From contig CAOLNK010000003.1 in assembly GCA_948477625.1 (NCBI GenBank), positions 1 through 64,000 of the forward strand: a stretch of 64,000 nucleotides of DNA, read 5' to 3'. A model generated the notes under the pieces. It did no database searches. It was not told the origin of the DNA and was given only the letters and a program-made list of their open reading frames with translations. A program made the position numbers and the translations under genes. The stretch is from an uncultured Candidatus Saccharibacteria bacterium (GTDB taxonomy: Bacteria > Patescibacteriota > Saccharimonadia > Saccharimonadales > Saccharimonadaceae). Below, one piece after another: positions 44,318 to 52,445 of this stretch; the first letter of the stretch is position 1; the number at the start of each line of letters is the position of its first letter.

Positions 44318-44342
44318 TTAAATATAAACAAGGAAAACAAAC

Positions 44343-44855
44343 ATGAGTGAAATTTTATCAAACAATCAAGAAGCCACCTCTGATTCTACCGGCTGGGAAA
44401 ATATGGATGTCCAAAACGAGCCTCTCGAGCCAATTCTCGACGTCAACAATTCTCGTACAGAGGTGCAAGAAATTGAAGCCACGCCAGAAGAATACGAAAA
44501 ATTCATCAAAAACAATTTCAGTAAATTGCTCGATGACTTGTCTGACCCATCTATCAACGTCGACCCTGCCAGCGAACAGGAGATCAACGCTCAACTTGCG
44601 ATTACTGCTAGTCTTTTAGATACTATCGACGACCCTGCGTCTGACCAGACGCAGACTGAAGACGTCTTCAGTGCCCTCGAGACTAAATATCGCACTCTCT
44701 ATGACTTACATAATAGCCACGGTCAAACCCACAACGCCGACACAGACCAACGCTTAATGGAAGCCACAGCTATCATTAGAAACCAATTTAATGAATATGT
44801 TGTCGACCAAAGGCCAAAAAGCCCGGACGCCCCTCCCGGTGACGTCATTAGCTAA
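44343..44855 (+). CDS. Acidic protein of unknown function, 170 residues
   Basis: MSEILSNNQEATSDSTGWEN; strongly acidic, helical segments (EEYEKFIKNNFSKLLDDLSD). AAGGAAAAC precedes the ATG. No family recognised; no membrane segment. Confidence 0.62.
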   Translation: MSEILSNNQEATSDSTGWENMDVQNEPLEPILDVNNSRTEVQEIEATPEEYEKFIKNNFSKLLDDLSDPSINVDPASEQEINAQLAITASLLDTIDDPASDQTQTEDVFSALETKYRTLYDLHNSHGQTHNADTDQRLMEATAIIRNQFNEYVVDQRPKSPDAPPGDVIS

Positions 44856-44874
44856 ATTACAACACACTCCCTAC

Positions 44875-44966
44875 GCCTTTTCTGCATAAATACCTTTTCC
44901 CTGGGCTAGACTCGGGCTAGCGCCCCGGAACGGCCCCAAGGAAAAGTGTATTTATGCAGAAAAGGC
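44875..44966. repeat. Long palindrome F (contains the HIT stop codon)
   Basis: GCCTTTTCTGCATAAATAC and its complement GTATTTATGCAGAAAAGGC form 19-bp arms, followed inward by CTTTTCC/GGAAAAG. The right arm is the last codons and TAA stop of the HIT gene; the left arm is an inverted copy of them. Confidence 0.8.
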
Positions 44967-45332
44967 TAATTTTTGTTGTAAAGCCTTAAACTCCTCATCG
45001 GTCGGTTTGATGTAGCGCTCGCCTGCCCAGTTCTCGTTAACCGGCAGAATATGTACATGCGCGTGCGGGACATCAATCCCCACAATCTTAATCTGCATCC
45101 GCTCGCCCAGAACTTCTTCCATACGTTTAGCCAGCTTTTTTACTGTCGCCATCACCGCTTGGTAATCTTCGTCTGACAAATCGTAAACTTTGTCCACCTC
45201 TACCTTCGGCACCACCAAAGTATGACCCTCGGCCTCTGGCGCAATATCAAGAAACGCCATAGTCTTATCGTCTTCATAAATTTTGTAGCAGGGAATCTCG
45301 CCCTGAATAATTTTTGTAAACACACTACTCAT
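44952..45332 (-). CDS. HIT-family nucleotide hydrolase
   Basis: 126 residues with the histidine triad HAHVHILPVNE and the typical SSVFTKIIQGEIPCYKIYED start. It acts on nucleoside phosphoramidates or dinucleoside polyphosphates. GGAGAAAAAA precedes ATG 45332; an upstream in-frame GTG is less likely. Its last codons lie in a long palindrome. Confidence 0.92.
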   Translation of the reverse strand: MSSVFTKIIQGEIPCYKIYEDDKTMAFLDIAPEAEGHTLVVPKVEVDKVYDLSDEDYQAVMATVKKLAKRMEEVLGERMQIKIVGIDVPHAHVHILPVNENWAGERYIKPTDEEFKALQQKLAFSA

Positions 45333-45368
45333 TTTTTTCTCCAGTCTTTTCACAATTATAACACTAGG

Positions 45369-47225
45369 TTATTTGCTCACCCTCCGTAAATACTCCTGTA
45401 TTAACGGCACATTACTCAGATAATTGCTCCACATGCACTGTCGCGCACCCTTAGTGTCATTGCGATCACCATAAATCCCCGCTTGACTCGTGTGTTCATA
45501 TAGTGGGGTCATAAAATCACCTAGCGCAATCCAATCTCGCCGAATCCCCATCGTGGTCATTGGAGAAATTGCCTCCACCTGCCCCACCCAAGCGCGACCT
45601 TTACCATCTCGACAAAACAGCCAATTATACTGCCCATCATATGACTTAAACCCGTCCACTATCACTCGGCCCACATCTGCCACCTCAATTTCAAACTGCA
45701 TTGCGCGCGCTTCAAAATCTGGCGAACGGTTATAATCGATACTCAAAGTATATGGCGCCTTCTTTTGGCTTGACCCATGAATATCAAAATCATGGTTCAC
45801 TGGCTCAGCCGACACCTCTTGATAATAATCACCCCGCATCCGACCATAACTCCACTGCATCTGATAATCTTGTCGCGTGTCATAAGCATATGCTGTCCCT
45901 GCCGCCAAAAACTCCGCATCCATTGTGCTCGGCAAAACTTTCACACCCCGCATCGCCTCAATCTGCGCCAATGCCGCCTGTACCTCCATTGGCACCGTCA
46001 CTGACTCCTCGCCGTAGCCAATGCAATAAAAATCAATCTTGCCATCGGCCCGCCGCGTATAATCCGGCAAGTACCGCCAAAAACCCTGCGTATTTGCCCG
46101 ATAATACGTACGTACTCTTACCATATCCCCCACCGGGATATAAGCCATCACTGCCGCTCGCCCCGCCGGCAACTGGAAAATATCCGATAAACACACTTCC
46201 ACCCCATCCACACGCAAAGTAAACAACGGCACCAGCTTTGCCAGAGTCAAAGCGTGCGTGCTCAACTGCCGCTCCAAACCGCCACCACGCCACGGGTCAC
46301 CCTCAATCACTGCGCGCCCCATCAGTTCCGCGCTCCGCTCCGACGTTAACGCATCTAACTGTACCTCCACCGGTTGTGCTGACTTGGTTTCCACAATCGG
46401 CATCAACTTACGTGCCTCGTGTCTCAAAAGCTCAAACTGCCGAAAATACTCCAACCGCACTCCATAAAGCGTTGCTTCCAATTCGTTCATTGAACATACG
46501 TAAGATTTATAAACCTGTTCCTTAGCCCGCGGACGAATCCCTTCCAAAAAATGCCGTCGCAACCGCAAAAAGCCCACCGGCGTCCGATAGTCATCTCCAT
46601 CTTCTTGCACTTCGGTCAAAATCTTTGGCAAAGCCGACTTATCCACTTGTTTCCAATTACTCAGATTATATCCCGCCGCCACCGCCAAAATCTGCATCTG
46701 CCTCGGGTCAGTCGCAATCTGCTCAAACATCCTACCAAAGTCCAGCGTCGCATCCTTTGGTTTATCGCACACCAAGAGCAAAAAATTATTTTCGTCCCGC
46801 GCCGTCACCTTACCGTCGGCCAACCTCTGCAAAAATGCTTCACGCTCCTCCCGCGTCACCTGCGGGTCTTCCGCTTCAACCGCCGCCCGTCTAAGCTCAT
46901 TTGCCCGCGTCCGCTTCAAGTCTTTCAAGCTCCGCGAATCCATCTTTACAATTTCTTCCGGCGTCACTTCCACCTTAGCATCAGCACTAAAAAAAGCAAT
47001 AATCCGATTCTGCTGGATCTCCGCCTGTATCTTGTCTTGCGCAGCCTTTTGTTCAGCCTCCTCCACCGCCGGATCTGGCTTCCAGGGAAGTACCTTGGCA
47101 TCCAATACCGTATCCTCTACCTGTGGCGCATCAATCTTCTGACCTTTCGCCGCCTTCTTGCGCTGCCCTTTCATGCCATCTATACTCCGCGATGCCGGCT
47201 TCTCCGATTTTGACCTCCCAAACAT
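45369..47225 (-). CDS. Large cytoplasmic protein of unknown function, 618 residues
   Basis: A basic Lys/Arg/Ala-rich N-terminus (~60 residues) is followed by a soluble protein with no membrane segment and no motif I know. The C-terminal half is rich in aromatic residues (YRANTQGFWRYLPDYTRR). Full length with host-like codon use. TATAAT lies 6 bases before the ATG (leaderless). Probably lineage-specific. Confidence 0.7.
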   Translation of the reverse strand: MFGRSKSEKPASRSIDGMKGQRKKAAKGQKIDAPQVEDTVLDAKVLPWKPDPAVEEAEQKAAQDKIQAEIQQNRIIAFFSADAKVEVTPEEIVKMDSRSLKDLKRTRANELRRAAVEAEDPQVTREEREAFLQRLADGKVTARDENNFLLLVCDKPKDATLDFGRMFEQIATDPRQMQILAVAAGYNLSNWKQVDKSALPKILTEVQEDGDDYRTPVGFLRLRRHFLEGIRPRAKEQVYKSYVCSMNELEATLYGVRLEYFRQFELLRHEARKLMPIVETKSAQPVEVQLDALTSERSAELMGRAVIEGDPWRGGGLERQLSTHALTLAKLVPLFTLRVDGVEVCLSDIFQLPAGRAAVMAYIPVGDMVRVRTYYRANTQGFWRYLPDYTRRADGKIDFYCIGYGEESVTVPMEVQAALAQIEAMRGVKVLPSTMDAEFLAAGTAYAYDTRQDYQMQWSYGRMRGDYYQEVSAEPVNHDFDIHGSSQKKAPYTLSIDYNRSPDFEARAMQFEIEVADVGRVIVDGFKSYDGQYNWLFCRDGKGRAWVGQVEAISPMTTMGIRRDWIALGDFMTPLYEHTSQAGIYGDRNDTKGARQCMWSNYLSNVPLIQEYLRRVSK

Positions 47226-47250
47226 AATTTCATTATATCATATCTTAGTA

Positions 47251-47280
47251 AAAGCCCCTAGATTATCTCCAGGGGCTTTT
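47251..47280 (-). terminator. Terminator after the 211-residue gene
   Basis: AAAAGCCCCT, 10-base loop, AGGGGCTTTT. Confidence 0.75.
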
Positions 47281-47294
47281 ATCATTTGCTTTAT

Positions 47295-47930
47295 TTAGTC
47301 TTTGTCACTCCACAAAATATAAACATCTTGCACGCTACTACCAGCAGTATTAGTCTTACAGTCATAATCACGCGCGCCATACGACTTATACTCTTTATCA
47401 CCACCAGTAGGTTGCACATCATAGAAATAGATGTAAGCCGTCCCGTTGTCATCTTTATCCACACCTTTTCTCACCGCATCCAAATCACTCCACTCATACT
47501 CCGTGGTGACACCTTTCGCCTTCAACTTCGATGCCGCAGCTTTGTTGCAAGCCTCCAATGCTTTAACGTAAGCTTCTTTTTCTTCTTTCAAGTTAGCATA
47601 ATATTCCGGATACGTACTCTCAGTGCGTAAATCCTCATCCAACATTAGCGGAATAAACTTAATTGCACATACTACCAAAACAATTGCACCAATAATACAA
47701 CCAATTACTACCAGTAGCTTTTTGCTCACATTTGGTTTTTTAAGACTTGGCATCGCCATTTTGGTTTTACTTAAATTGACAATAACATCATTCTTGTCTT
47801 TGTAAACCTCGACTTGATCACCAACTTTTGGATTCGAAAAAGTCAAATCGGTAATTGGCACTGTGATAATCTTACCATTATCATCTCCAATTTTCACGAC
47901 TTTGCCGTTAATATTGATAATTTTAGACAT
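47295..47930 (-). CDS. Membrane protein of unknown function, 211 residues
   Basis: An N-terminal beta-rich domain (residues 1-55; KVVKIGDDNGKIITVPITDL), a membrane helix (about 73-93) and an extracytoplasmic C-terminal domain with two cysteines. GGGAGAGGA precedes the ATG. It lies downstream of riboswitch-like leader R2, so expression is probably conditional. Family not recognised. Confidence 0.68.
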   Translation of the reverse strand: MSKIININGKVVKIGDDNGKIITVPITDLTFSNPKVGDQVEVYKDKNDVIVNLSKTKMAMPSLKKPNVSKKLLVVIGCIIGAIVLVVCAIKFIPLMLDEDLRTESTYPEYYANLKEEKEAYVKALEACNKAAASKLKAKGVTTEYEWSDLDAVRKGVDKDDNGTAYIYFYDVQPTGGDKEYKSYGARDYDCKTNTAGSSVQDVYILWSDKD

Positions 47931-47973
47931 ATGTCCTCTCCCTTATAGATTATTAAACGCAACGGCACCATAC

Positions 47974-48116
47974 AAAAAGGACACCGCAACGGTGTCTTAA
48001 GTCGTTTATCCGCAGCAAGTAATGCTTACTGTTTCGCGCGGTGCCCTATACTGAGCATTACGCAAAAACCATGCGGTCATCGCCGCGAATTAACAACTTA
48101 AGACACCCCTATTATA
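47974..48116 (-). promoter_or_regulatory. Riboswitch-like leader R2 with promoter and terminator
   Basis: On the minus strand TATAAT (48111-48116) is followed by GGTGTCTTAAGT (48096-48107), which pairs with ACTTAAGACACC (47991-48002). An inner branched region includes GCGGC/GCTGC and GTAATGCT/AGCATTAC pairs. The last bases of the outer helix, GACACC, are also the 5' arm of a terminator (GACACC, GTTGC, GGTGTC, CTTTTT; to 47974). Thus helix and terminator exclude each other, as in R1 and R3. Confidence 0.62.
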
Positions 48117-48155
48117 ACATATTCTCAATCCAAATAGGATAATATAAGCCCTAGC

Positions 48156-48184
48156 AAAAAACGGCTCCTAAGAAACCGTTTTTT
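48156..48184 (-). terminator. Terminator after tRNA-Arg
   Basis: AAAAAACGG and CCGTTTTTT around an 11-base loop, 19 bases after the tRNA 3' end. Confidence 0.85.
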
Positions 48185-48202
48185 GTCATTTTCATAAAAT
48201 CA

Positions 48203-48279
48203 TGGTATGCCCGACTGGATTCGAACCAACGACCTTTTGCTCCGCAAGCAAACGCTCTATCCAACTGAGCTACGGGCAC
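48203..48279 (-). tRNA. tRNA-Arg(GCG)
   Basis: 77 bases with encoded CCA. Acceptor GTGCCCG/CGGGCAT, D-arm GCTCAGTTGGATAGAGC, anticodon loop TTGCGGA giving anticodon GCG, T-loop TTCGAAT, discriminator A. Most bacteria read CGN arginine codons with an ACG (inosine) tRNA; GCG is uncommon. Confidence 0.92.
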
Positions 48280-48476
48280 ATGTGTGGATATGTCAGCTAA
48301 TCCGCTTCGTATCCACCCGAAATGAAAATGAGCATTGCACTAAGCGCAACACTTATATTGTATCACATTTATAAGTTTATGAACAGGGAAAATCCAGATT
48401 TTTGTAAAACTTCCTCCCACCCCTGTTATAATGTTTATACTATCTGGAAAATTTGCACTTTTTAGGGCTTTTCAGG

Positions 48477-48503
48477 TTGACACTCCTGATTTTGTGCTAC
48501 AAT
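48477..48503 (+). promoter_or_regulatory. Promoter of the Mur ligase-like gene
   Basis: TTGACA, 15-base spacer ending TGTGC, TACAAT; the ATG is 9 bases after the -10 box. Confidence 0.6.
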
Positions 48504-48512
48504 AAGGGTATT

Positions 48513-49259
48513 ATGGAAGGTAATACGAAATCTGCAGCCAATCGCAAGCGCTTCAATCTAGCGCGTACCAAAGTCAAACTTCTTGCCGCTTACTACGGAC
48601 ATCCAGCTCGTGACCTTCGCTTGATTTGTATCACTGGATCTACTGGCAAGACCGCCGTCGCCCACTATGTTCATGAGATTCTACGTGCCGCTAGTCAACC
48701 AGTCGCTATTCTTGCCGCCGAGAACCAAATTAAGCCTACTGTTTTGCATAAGTTTTTGAACGACGCCTGGAAAGCCAAGGCTACCTACGCCGTCATCACT
48801 GCTCCAGCCGCCGCACTTAGCGCTGACACCTTCTTTGGGTTGCCAGTTTATGTTGCCGCATTGACCGATTTTGTGCCTTCTACTCTCAGCAGTCCCGATA
48901 TTGAGACTTATCTAAGCGCCAAGTCTACCTTGTTCCGCATGAACCCCGAAGCCGTTGTACTCAACCGCGACGACGCCCATTATCCCGATTTTGCTCAGTT
49001 CCGTGGCACTGCTGAGACCATCACTTATGGCGCATCATCTGATTCTGACCTCCGTATCGAGCAATCCAAATTATACCGCAAAGGCACCGAAGCCAACCTT
49101 AGCGTTGGCAATCAAAACTTCACCGTCGCCAGCTTCCTCACTGGTGAACCTACCGTGTCTTACATGGCTTGCGCCGCCGCCATTGCTACTGCGCTCAACA
49201 TCGCTCCAGCTACCATCGCCGAAGGCATCGCAAACTACGAGCCTGAAGCCCAAAAATAG
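48513..49259 (+). CDS. Truncated Mur ligase-family protein (MurE-like)
   Basis: 248 residues. It has the ATP-binding start of the Mur ligase central domain (LRLICITGSTGKTAVAHYVH) and its later part (YLSAKSTLFRMNPEAVVLNRDD), but no N-terminal UDP-MurNAc domain and no C-terminal ligase domain. Full MurE is at 49960. It may be a regulator or a reduced enzyme; the frame is intact. Very short 5' UTR. Confidence 0.75.
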   Translation: MEGNTKSAANRKRFNLARTKVKLLAAYYGHPARDLRLICITGSTGKTAVAHYVHEILRAASQPVAILAAENQIKPTVLHKFLNDAWKAKATYAVITAPAAALSADTFFGLPVYVAALTDFVPSTLSSPDIETYLSAKSTLFRMNPEAVVLNRDDAHYPDFAQFRGTAETITYGASSDSDLRIEQSKLYRKGTEANLSVGNQNFTVASFLTGEPTVSYMACAAAIATALNIAPATIAEGIANYEPEAQK

Positions 49260-49319
49260 CCCCAAAAAGTAGTTCAGGACGGTCTTATTCTTTAGACCGT
49301 CCTTTTCCTAACTGCGCAG

Positions 49320-49880
49320 TTACTCGAAAACTTTTTGTATCAGTTCTCGATATTCCTGCCACTCATCAAACTTGGACAGCTCGGCAGTTACCGCTAATAT
49401 CGCTGAATGATACCAGCAGTGCTCAACCGGATTACTCTGATTAAAACGCTTCCAGTATTTCTCTGCGCTTATAAACCGCAAATCGTGATACATACCACGC
49501 AGATTTGACAATTTATCGGCCAAGATCAAAATCTTTTCATCGTAGGTGGCCTCCTTACATAAATACCTGACTGTCTCCTCCTTGCGCTGTTTCCAAGTAG
49601 CCTCGGCCGGCAAATCACGGTGCTTGTCTTCGGTATTAGCTGCTACCAGCTGCGCCACTCTTTCACCAAACTCCGCCCGAATCTCTTCTAGCGTTATTTT
49701 GGCATCCTCCGACACATCATGCAATGCTCCCGCCGCCATCAGCTCCGGATCACGACTCATGGCAGAGATAATCACTACCACCTCTATCGGATGCACGATA
49801 TACGGCAACCCCGAACCTTTACGAGACTTACCCTCGTGTGCTTTAGTGGCAAACGCTACCGCCTTTTCCAGAATATCCAT
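49320..49880 (-). CDS. HD-domain hydrolase, SpoT/MESH1-like
   Basis: 186 residues with the HD metal site of (p)ppGpp hydrolases: AHEGKSRKGSGLPYIVHPIEV, then AGALHDVSEDA and LILADKLSNLRGM. No synthetase, TGS or ACT domains, so it resembles a small alarmone hydrolase. GAAAGGAG precedes the ATG. Confidence 0.85.
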   Translation of the reverse strand: MDILEKAVAFATKAHEGKSRKGSGLPYIVHPIEVVVIISAMSRDPELMAAGALHDVSEDAKITLEEIRAEFGERVAQLVAANTEDKHRDLPAEATWKQRKEETVRYLCKEATYDEKILILADKLSNLRGMYHDLRFISAEKYWKRFNQSNPVEHCWYHSAILAVTAELSKFDEWQEYRELIQKVFE

Positions 49881-49959
49881 TCATTACCACGCTCCTTTCT
49901 GTCCGAAAAAGAACTCCCGCCTTCAATCCCAGTATACCACACCCTTGCAGCGTCTACAT

Positions 49960-51228
49960 CTATTTCTCGCGCAAAATCTCTTCCGACACCTTGATGTCTT
50001 CAAAATCATGCGAGCCATCCGCGCGCAAAATCGTCTTCTCGTGACCTTTGCCCAAAATCAACACCAAGTCACCTTTTTTCGCCAAACTCAGCGCCTTTAC
50101 AATCGCCTTTCGCCGGTCTAGCTCCACCAGCAAATCCTTGCCCTTCACCTTGCCGGCTTTTTCCGCTCCCCGCACAAACATTTCTGCAATCTCCGCCGGT
50201 TTCTCATCGCGCGAGTCGTCCTCAGTGACAATCACAATATCGCTCTCTCGTCCCAAAATCTCCCCCCGCGGCTCACGCGTCGCATGGTCGCGCCGACCCG
50301 CCCCACCATGCACCGCAATAATCTTACCCGTAAACCCAGTACCATGGCCTACACTTGCAAACACCTTTTCCAGAGCATCAGGCTGATGCGCATAGTCCAC
50401 AATCACTTCAAAATCCTGTCCCGCCCGCACGCGCGTCATCCTACCTTCTACCGCCGTCAAACTATGAACCCCATCTTCAATCTGTTTATCCGTCAAGCCC
50501 AATCTCTTACCCACAGCCACTGCCGCCAGGGAATTATAAACATTAAACTCTCCCGGAATCTGTGTCTTTACTTTTATATCACCACACGAATATTGCACTC
50601 CAGATGCCAACAATTTCACATCTGATGCTCGGAAATCACCCCCTTCCACACCGTAAGTTTTTACATCACTAGATGCATATTCCTTCACAAAATACTCTGC
50701 ATTCGGGTCATCCGCATTTACCACCCCAAAGCGCGCTTTTTTGAATAATTTCTGTTTGGCTTTACGATAATTTGCAAAAGTCTTATGATAGTCCAAATGT
50801 TCCGGCGTCAAATTTGTAAACACCGCCACCTCAATCGGCACTCCCAGCACCCGAAACTGGCTCAGCGCATGCGACGTCACCTCTAACACCAAAAATTCCG
50901 CCTTAGCGTCCGCCACTGCTCGTATCCGCTCGTTCAGCACACTCACCCGCTCGGTCGTCATATGTTCCACCTGAGGGTTCACATTCTGTCCATCGACACT
51001 CCAACCCACCGTAGTCAACAGTCCAGCCTTCCGCCCCGCATGGTTCAACATCTTCCAAATCATAAAACAGGTCGTAGTCTTACCGTTCGTTCCTGTCACC
51101 GCAATCACCCGTAACTTCTTCGCCGGGAAATCATATTTCACAGCTGCTTGCAGCGCCTGCGCCCAGTGTAACGGTTTCACCAGGGAATTATACCCCGGAA
51201 CCTTCTCCAACTTCGTCTTCAAACTCAT
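49960..51228 (-). CDS. murE: UDP-N-acetylmuramyl-tripeptide synthetase
   Basis: 422 residues (usual ~490), with a shortened N-terminal domain. ATP site VTGTNGKTTTCFMIW, central EVTSHALSQFR, carbamylated-Lys region and ligase domain VDYAHQPDALEKV and VHGGAGRRDHATREP. The position that is DNPR in diaminopimelate-adding MurE reads EDDSRDEKP, so the third amino acid is uncertain. TATAAT is 6 bases before the ATG: leaderless. Confidence 0.92.
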   Translation of the reverse strand: MSLKTKLEKVPGYNSLVKPLHWAQALQAAVKYDFPAKKLRVIAVTGTNGKTTTCFMIWKMLNHAGRKAGLLTTVGWSVDGQNVNPQVEHMTTERVSVLNERIRAVADAKAEFLVLEVTSHALSQFRVLGVPIEVAVFTNLTPEHLDYHKTFANYRKAKQKLFKKARFGVVNADDPNAEYFVKEYASSDVKTYGVEGGDFRASDVKLLASGVQYSCGDIKVKTQIPGEFNVYNSLAAVAVGKRLGLTDKQIEDGVHSLTAVEGRMTRVRAGQDFEVIVDYAHQPDALEKVFASVGHGTGFTGKIIAVHGGAGRRDHATREPRGEILGRESDIVIVTEDDSRDEKPAEIAEMFVRGAEKAGKVKGKDLLVELDRRKAIVKALSLAKKGDLVLILGKGHEKTILRADGSHDFEDIKVSEEILREK

Positions 51229-51254
51229 ATCATGATTATACCACGACCGCCAAC

Positions 51255-51662
51255 CTAGCCCAGTAACTTCGCCGTCCCCGATTCCTTCGCCAACGCTTTA
51301 TCGAACGTCCAGAGCGGCTCCGCCTGGTTTAGCATCGCATACCCCGCCAGGCAACAATCATTGAACGACAGCTGCGAACACCCCAAATACATCGGGAACA
51401 CACGTTCAAATAATGCGCGATTATAATTAAATCCAAAATCTTTCAGAACTGAGGTTAACGCCTCGACAATTCCATGTCTAGTCCAACCGTACCACGTCTG
51501 CAAAACATAAACCGCCTCCGTCACTACCAAATCTGCCACTTCATATGTCACCCCTCGTCGCATCAACATATCCTGAGCTTTCAAACACTGCTCCGGCACA
51601 TCTCTCACAATCAACCGCACAATAATATTCGTATCTAACGATTCATGCGTCTTAAACACCAT
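51255..51662 (-). CDS. vapC: PIN-domain toxin (VapC-like)
   Basis: 135 residues. Acidic metal ligands are visible: Asp10 (SLDTNIIVR), Glu49 (VVTEAV), Asp102 (SFNDCCLAGYA) and Asp121 (TFDKALAK). PIN toxins cut tRNA or rRNA. It overlaps the AbrB-type antitoxin gene by 11 bases and would be held inactive by it. Confidence 0.88.
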   Translation of the reverse strand: MVFKTHESLDTNIIVRLIVRDVPEQCLKAQDMLMRRGVTYEVADLVVTEAVYVLQTWYGWTRHGIVEALTSVLKDFGFNYNRALFERVFPMYLGCSQLSFNDCCLAGYAMLNQAEPLWTFDKALAKESGTAKLLG

Positions 51663-52008
51663 ATTTCTCCTTCATATAAGCCTTAGTTTCAGGCAACTTA
51701 TCAATATACTCGTGATACTGGTTAATGGTCCACCCCTTAGACATCTCAATACGTTTTTTCTGTCCTACAGTCATATAACTCAACTCACGTTCACGTATTC
51801 GATCCAAATCCGCAAACACGCGTTTAATCTTCTCTTCGCGCGTTTCCGCCCGCACGAGTATTGCTCGCCCTCGATCTATCTCAAAGTCCACCGGATCCCC
51901 TGGCTCCAACCCTAGCGCCTTGCGCACCACGCTTGGTACTGTAATCTGATATGCTTTTGACATCGTTGTCGTCACGACAGTCTTATTCTCCTCTATCTCT
52001 TTTCCCAT
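51652..52008 (-). CDS. vapB: AbrB/SpoVT-type antitoxin (VapB-like)
   Basis: 118 residues. A swapped-hairpin DNA-binding domain (SKAYQITVPSVVRKALGLEPGD) is followed by a long helical tail that should bind the toxin (residues ~55-118). GAGGAG lies before the ATG. Four direct repeats upstream (52027-52089) are the likely autoregulatory operator. Confidence 0.88.
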   Translation of the reverse strand: MGKEIEENKTVVTTTMSKAYQITVPSVVRKALGLEPGDPVDFEIDRGRAILVRAETREEKIKRVFADLDRIRERELSYMTVGQKKRIEMSKGWTINQYHEYIDKLPETKAYMKEKYGV

Positions 52009-52026
52009 TATTTATCTTTCTCCTCT

Positions 52027-52089
52027 ACTTTGATTTTAACAAACACTTTGAACTTTTACAATACTTTGAAATACAATCTTTACTTTGAA
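52027..52089. promoter_or_regulatory. Operator-like ladder of four ACTTTGA(A) repeats
   Basis: ACTTTGA(A/T) begins at 52027, 52045, 52063 and 52082, a period of 18-19 bases (nearly two helical turns). The vapB promoter (TTGTAA-17-TAAAAT on the minus strand) lies inside the ladder. Confidence 0.7.
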
Positions 52090-52115
52090 CCATCTCAAAC
52101 CAGTTTTTAATATTT

Positions 52116-52142
52116 CTAGCACTCCACTATTGCAAGTGCCAA
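52116..52142. promoter_or_regulatory. CIRCE-like operator upstream of groES
   Basis: CTAGCACTC, 9 bases, AAGTGCCAA: 8/9 and 7/9 matches to the HrcA-binding TTAGCACTC-N9-GAGTGCTAA, overlapping the -35 box of the groES promoter. Confidence 0.7.
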
Positions 52143-52158
52143 AAATCTGTGCTATATT
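52130..52158 (+). promoter_or_regulatory. groESL promoter
   Basis: TTGCAA, 17 bases ending TGTGC, TATATT. Confidence 0.75.
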
Positions 52159-52180
52159 AGAGGTACAAAGGAGAGTTAAT

Positions 52181-52435
52181 ATGCAGTTAAAACCATTACA
52201 AGACCGGGTGGTAGCAATCAAAGAAGAGCCAATGGAAACGACCAAATCTGGCATCTTACTTGGCACCGCCAAGGAGGCACCAGCTTACGCCGTCGTTGAA
52301 TCTATTGGCCCCGACGTAAAGACCGTCAAAAAAGGCGACAAAATCATCTATAAAAACTATTCCACCACTGACGTTAAACTTGACGACAAAGATTACATTA
52401 TTGTCAAAGAAGAAGACGTCTTAGCAACATTATAA
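52181..52435 (+). CDS. groS: Co-chaperonin GroES
   Basis: 84 residues, slightly short of the usual ~95. LKPLQDRVVAIKEEPMETTK and the mobile loop SGILLGTA are clear. AAAGGAG precedes ATG 52181. Operon with groL (10-base gap). Confidence 0.95.
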   Translation: MQLKPLQDRVVAIKEEPMETTKSGILLGTAKEAPAYAVVESIGPDVKTVKKGDKIIYKNYSTTDVKLDDKDYIIVKEEDVLATL

Positions 52436-52445
52436 GGAGCATATC

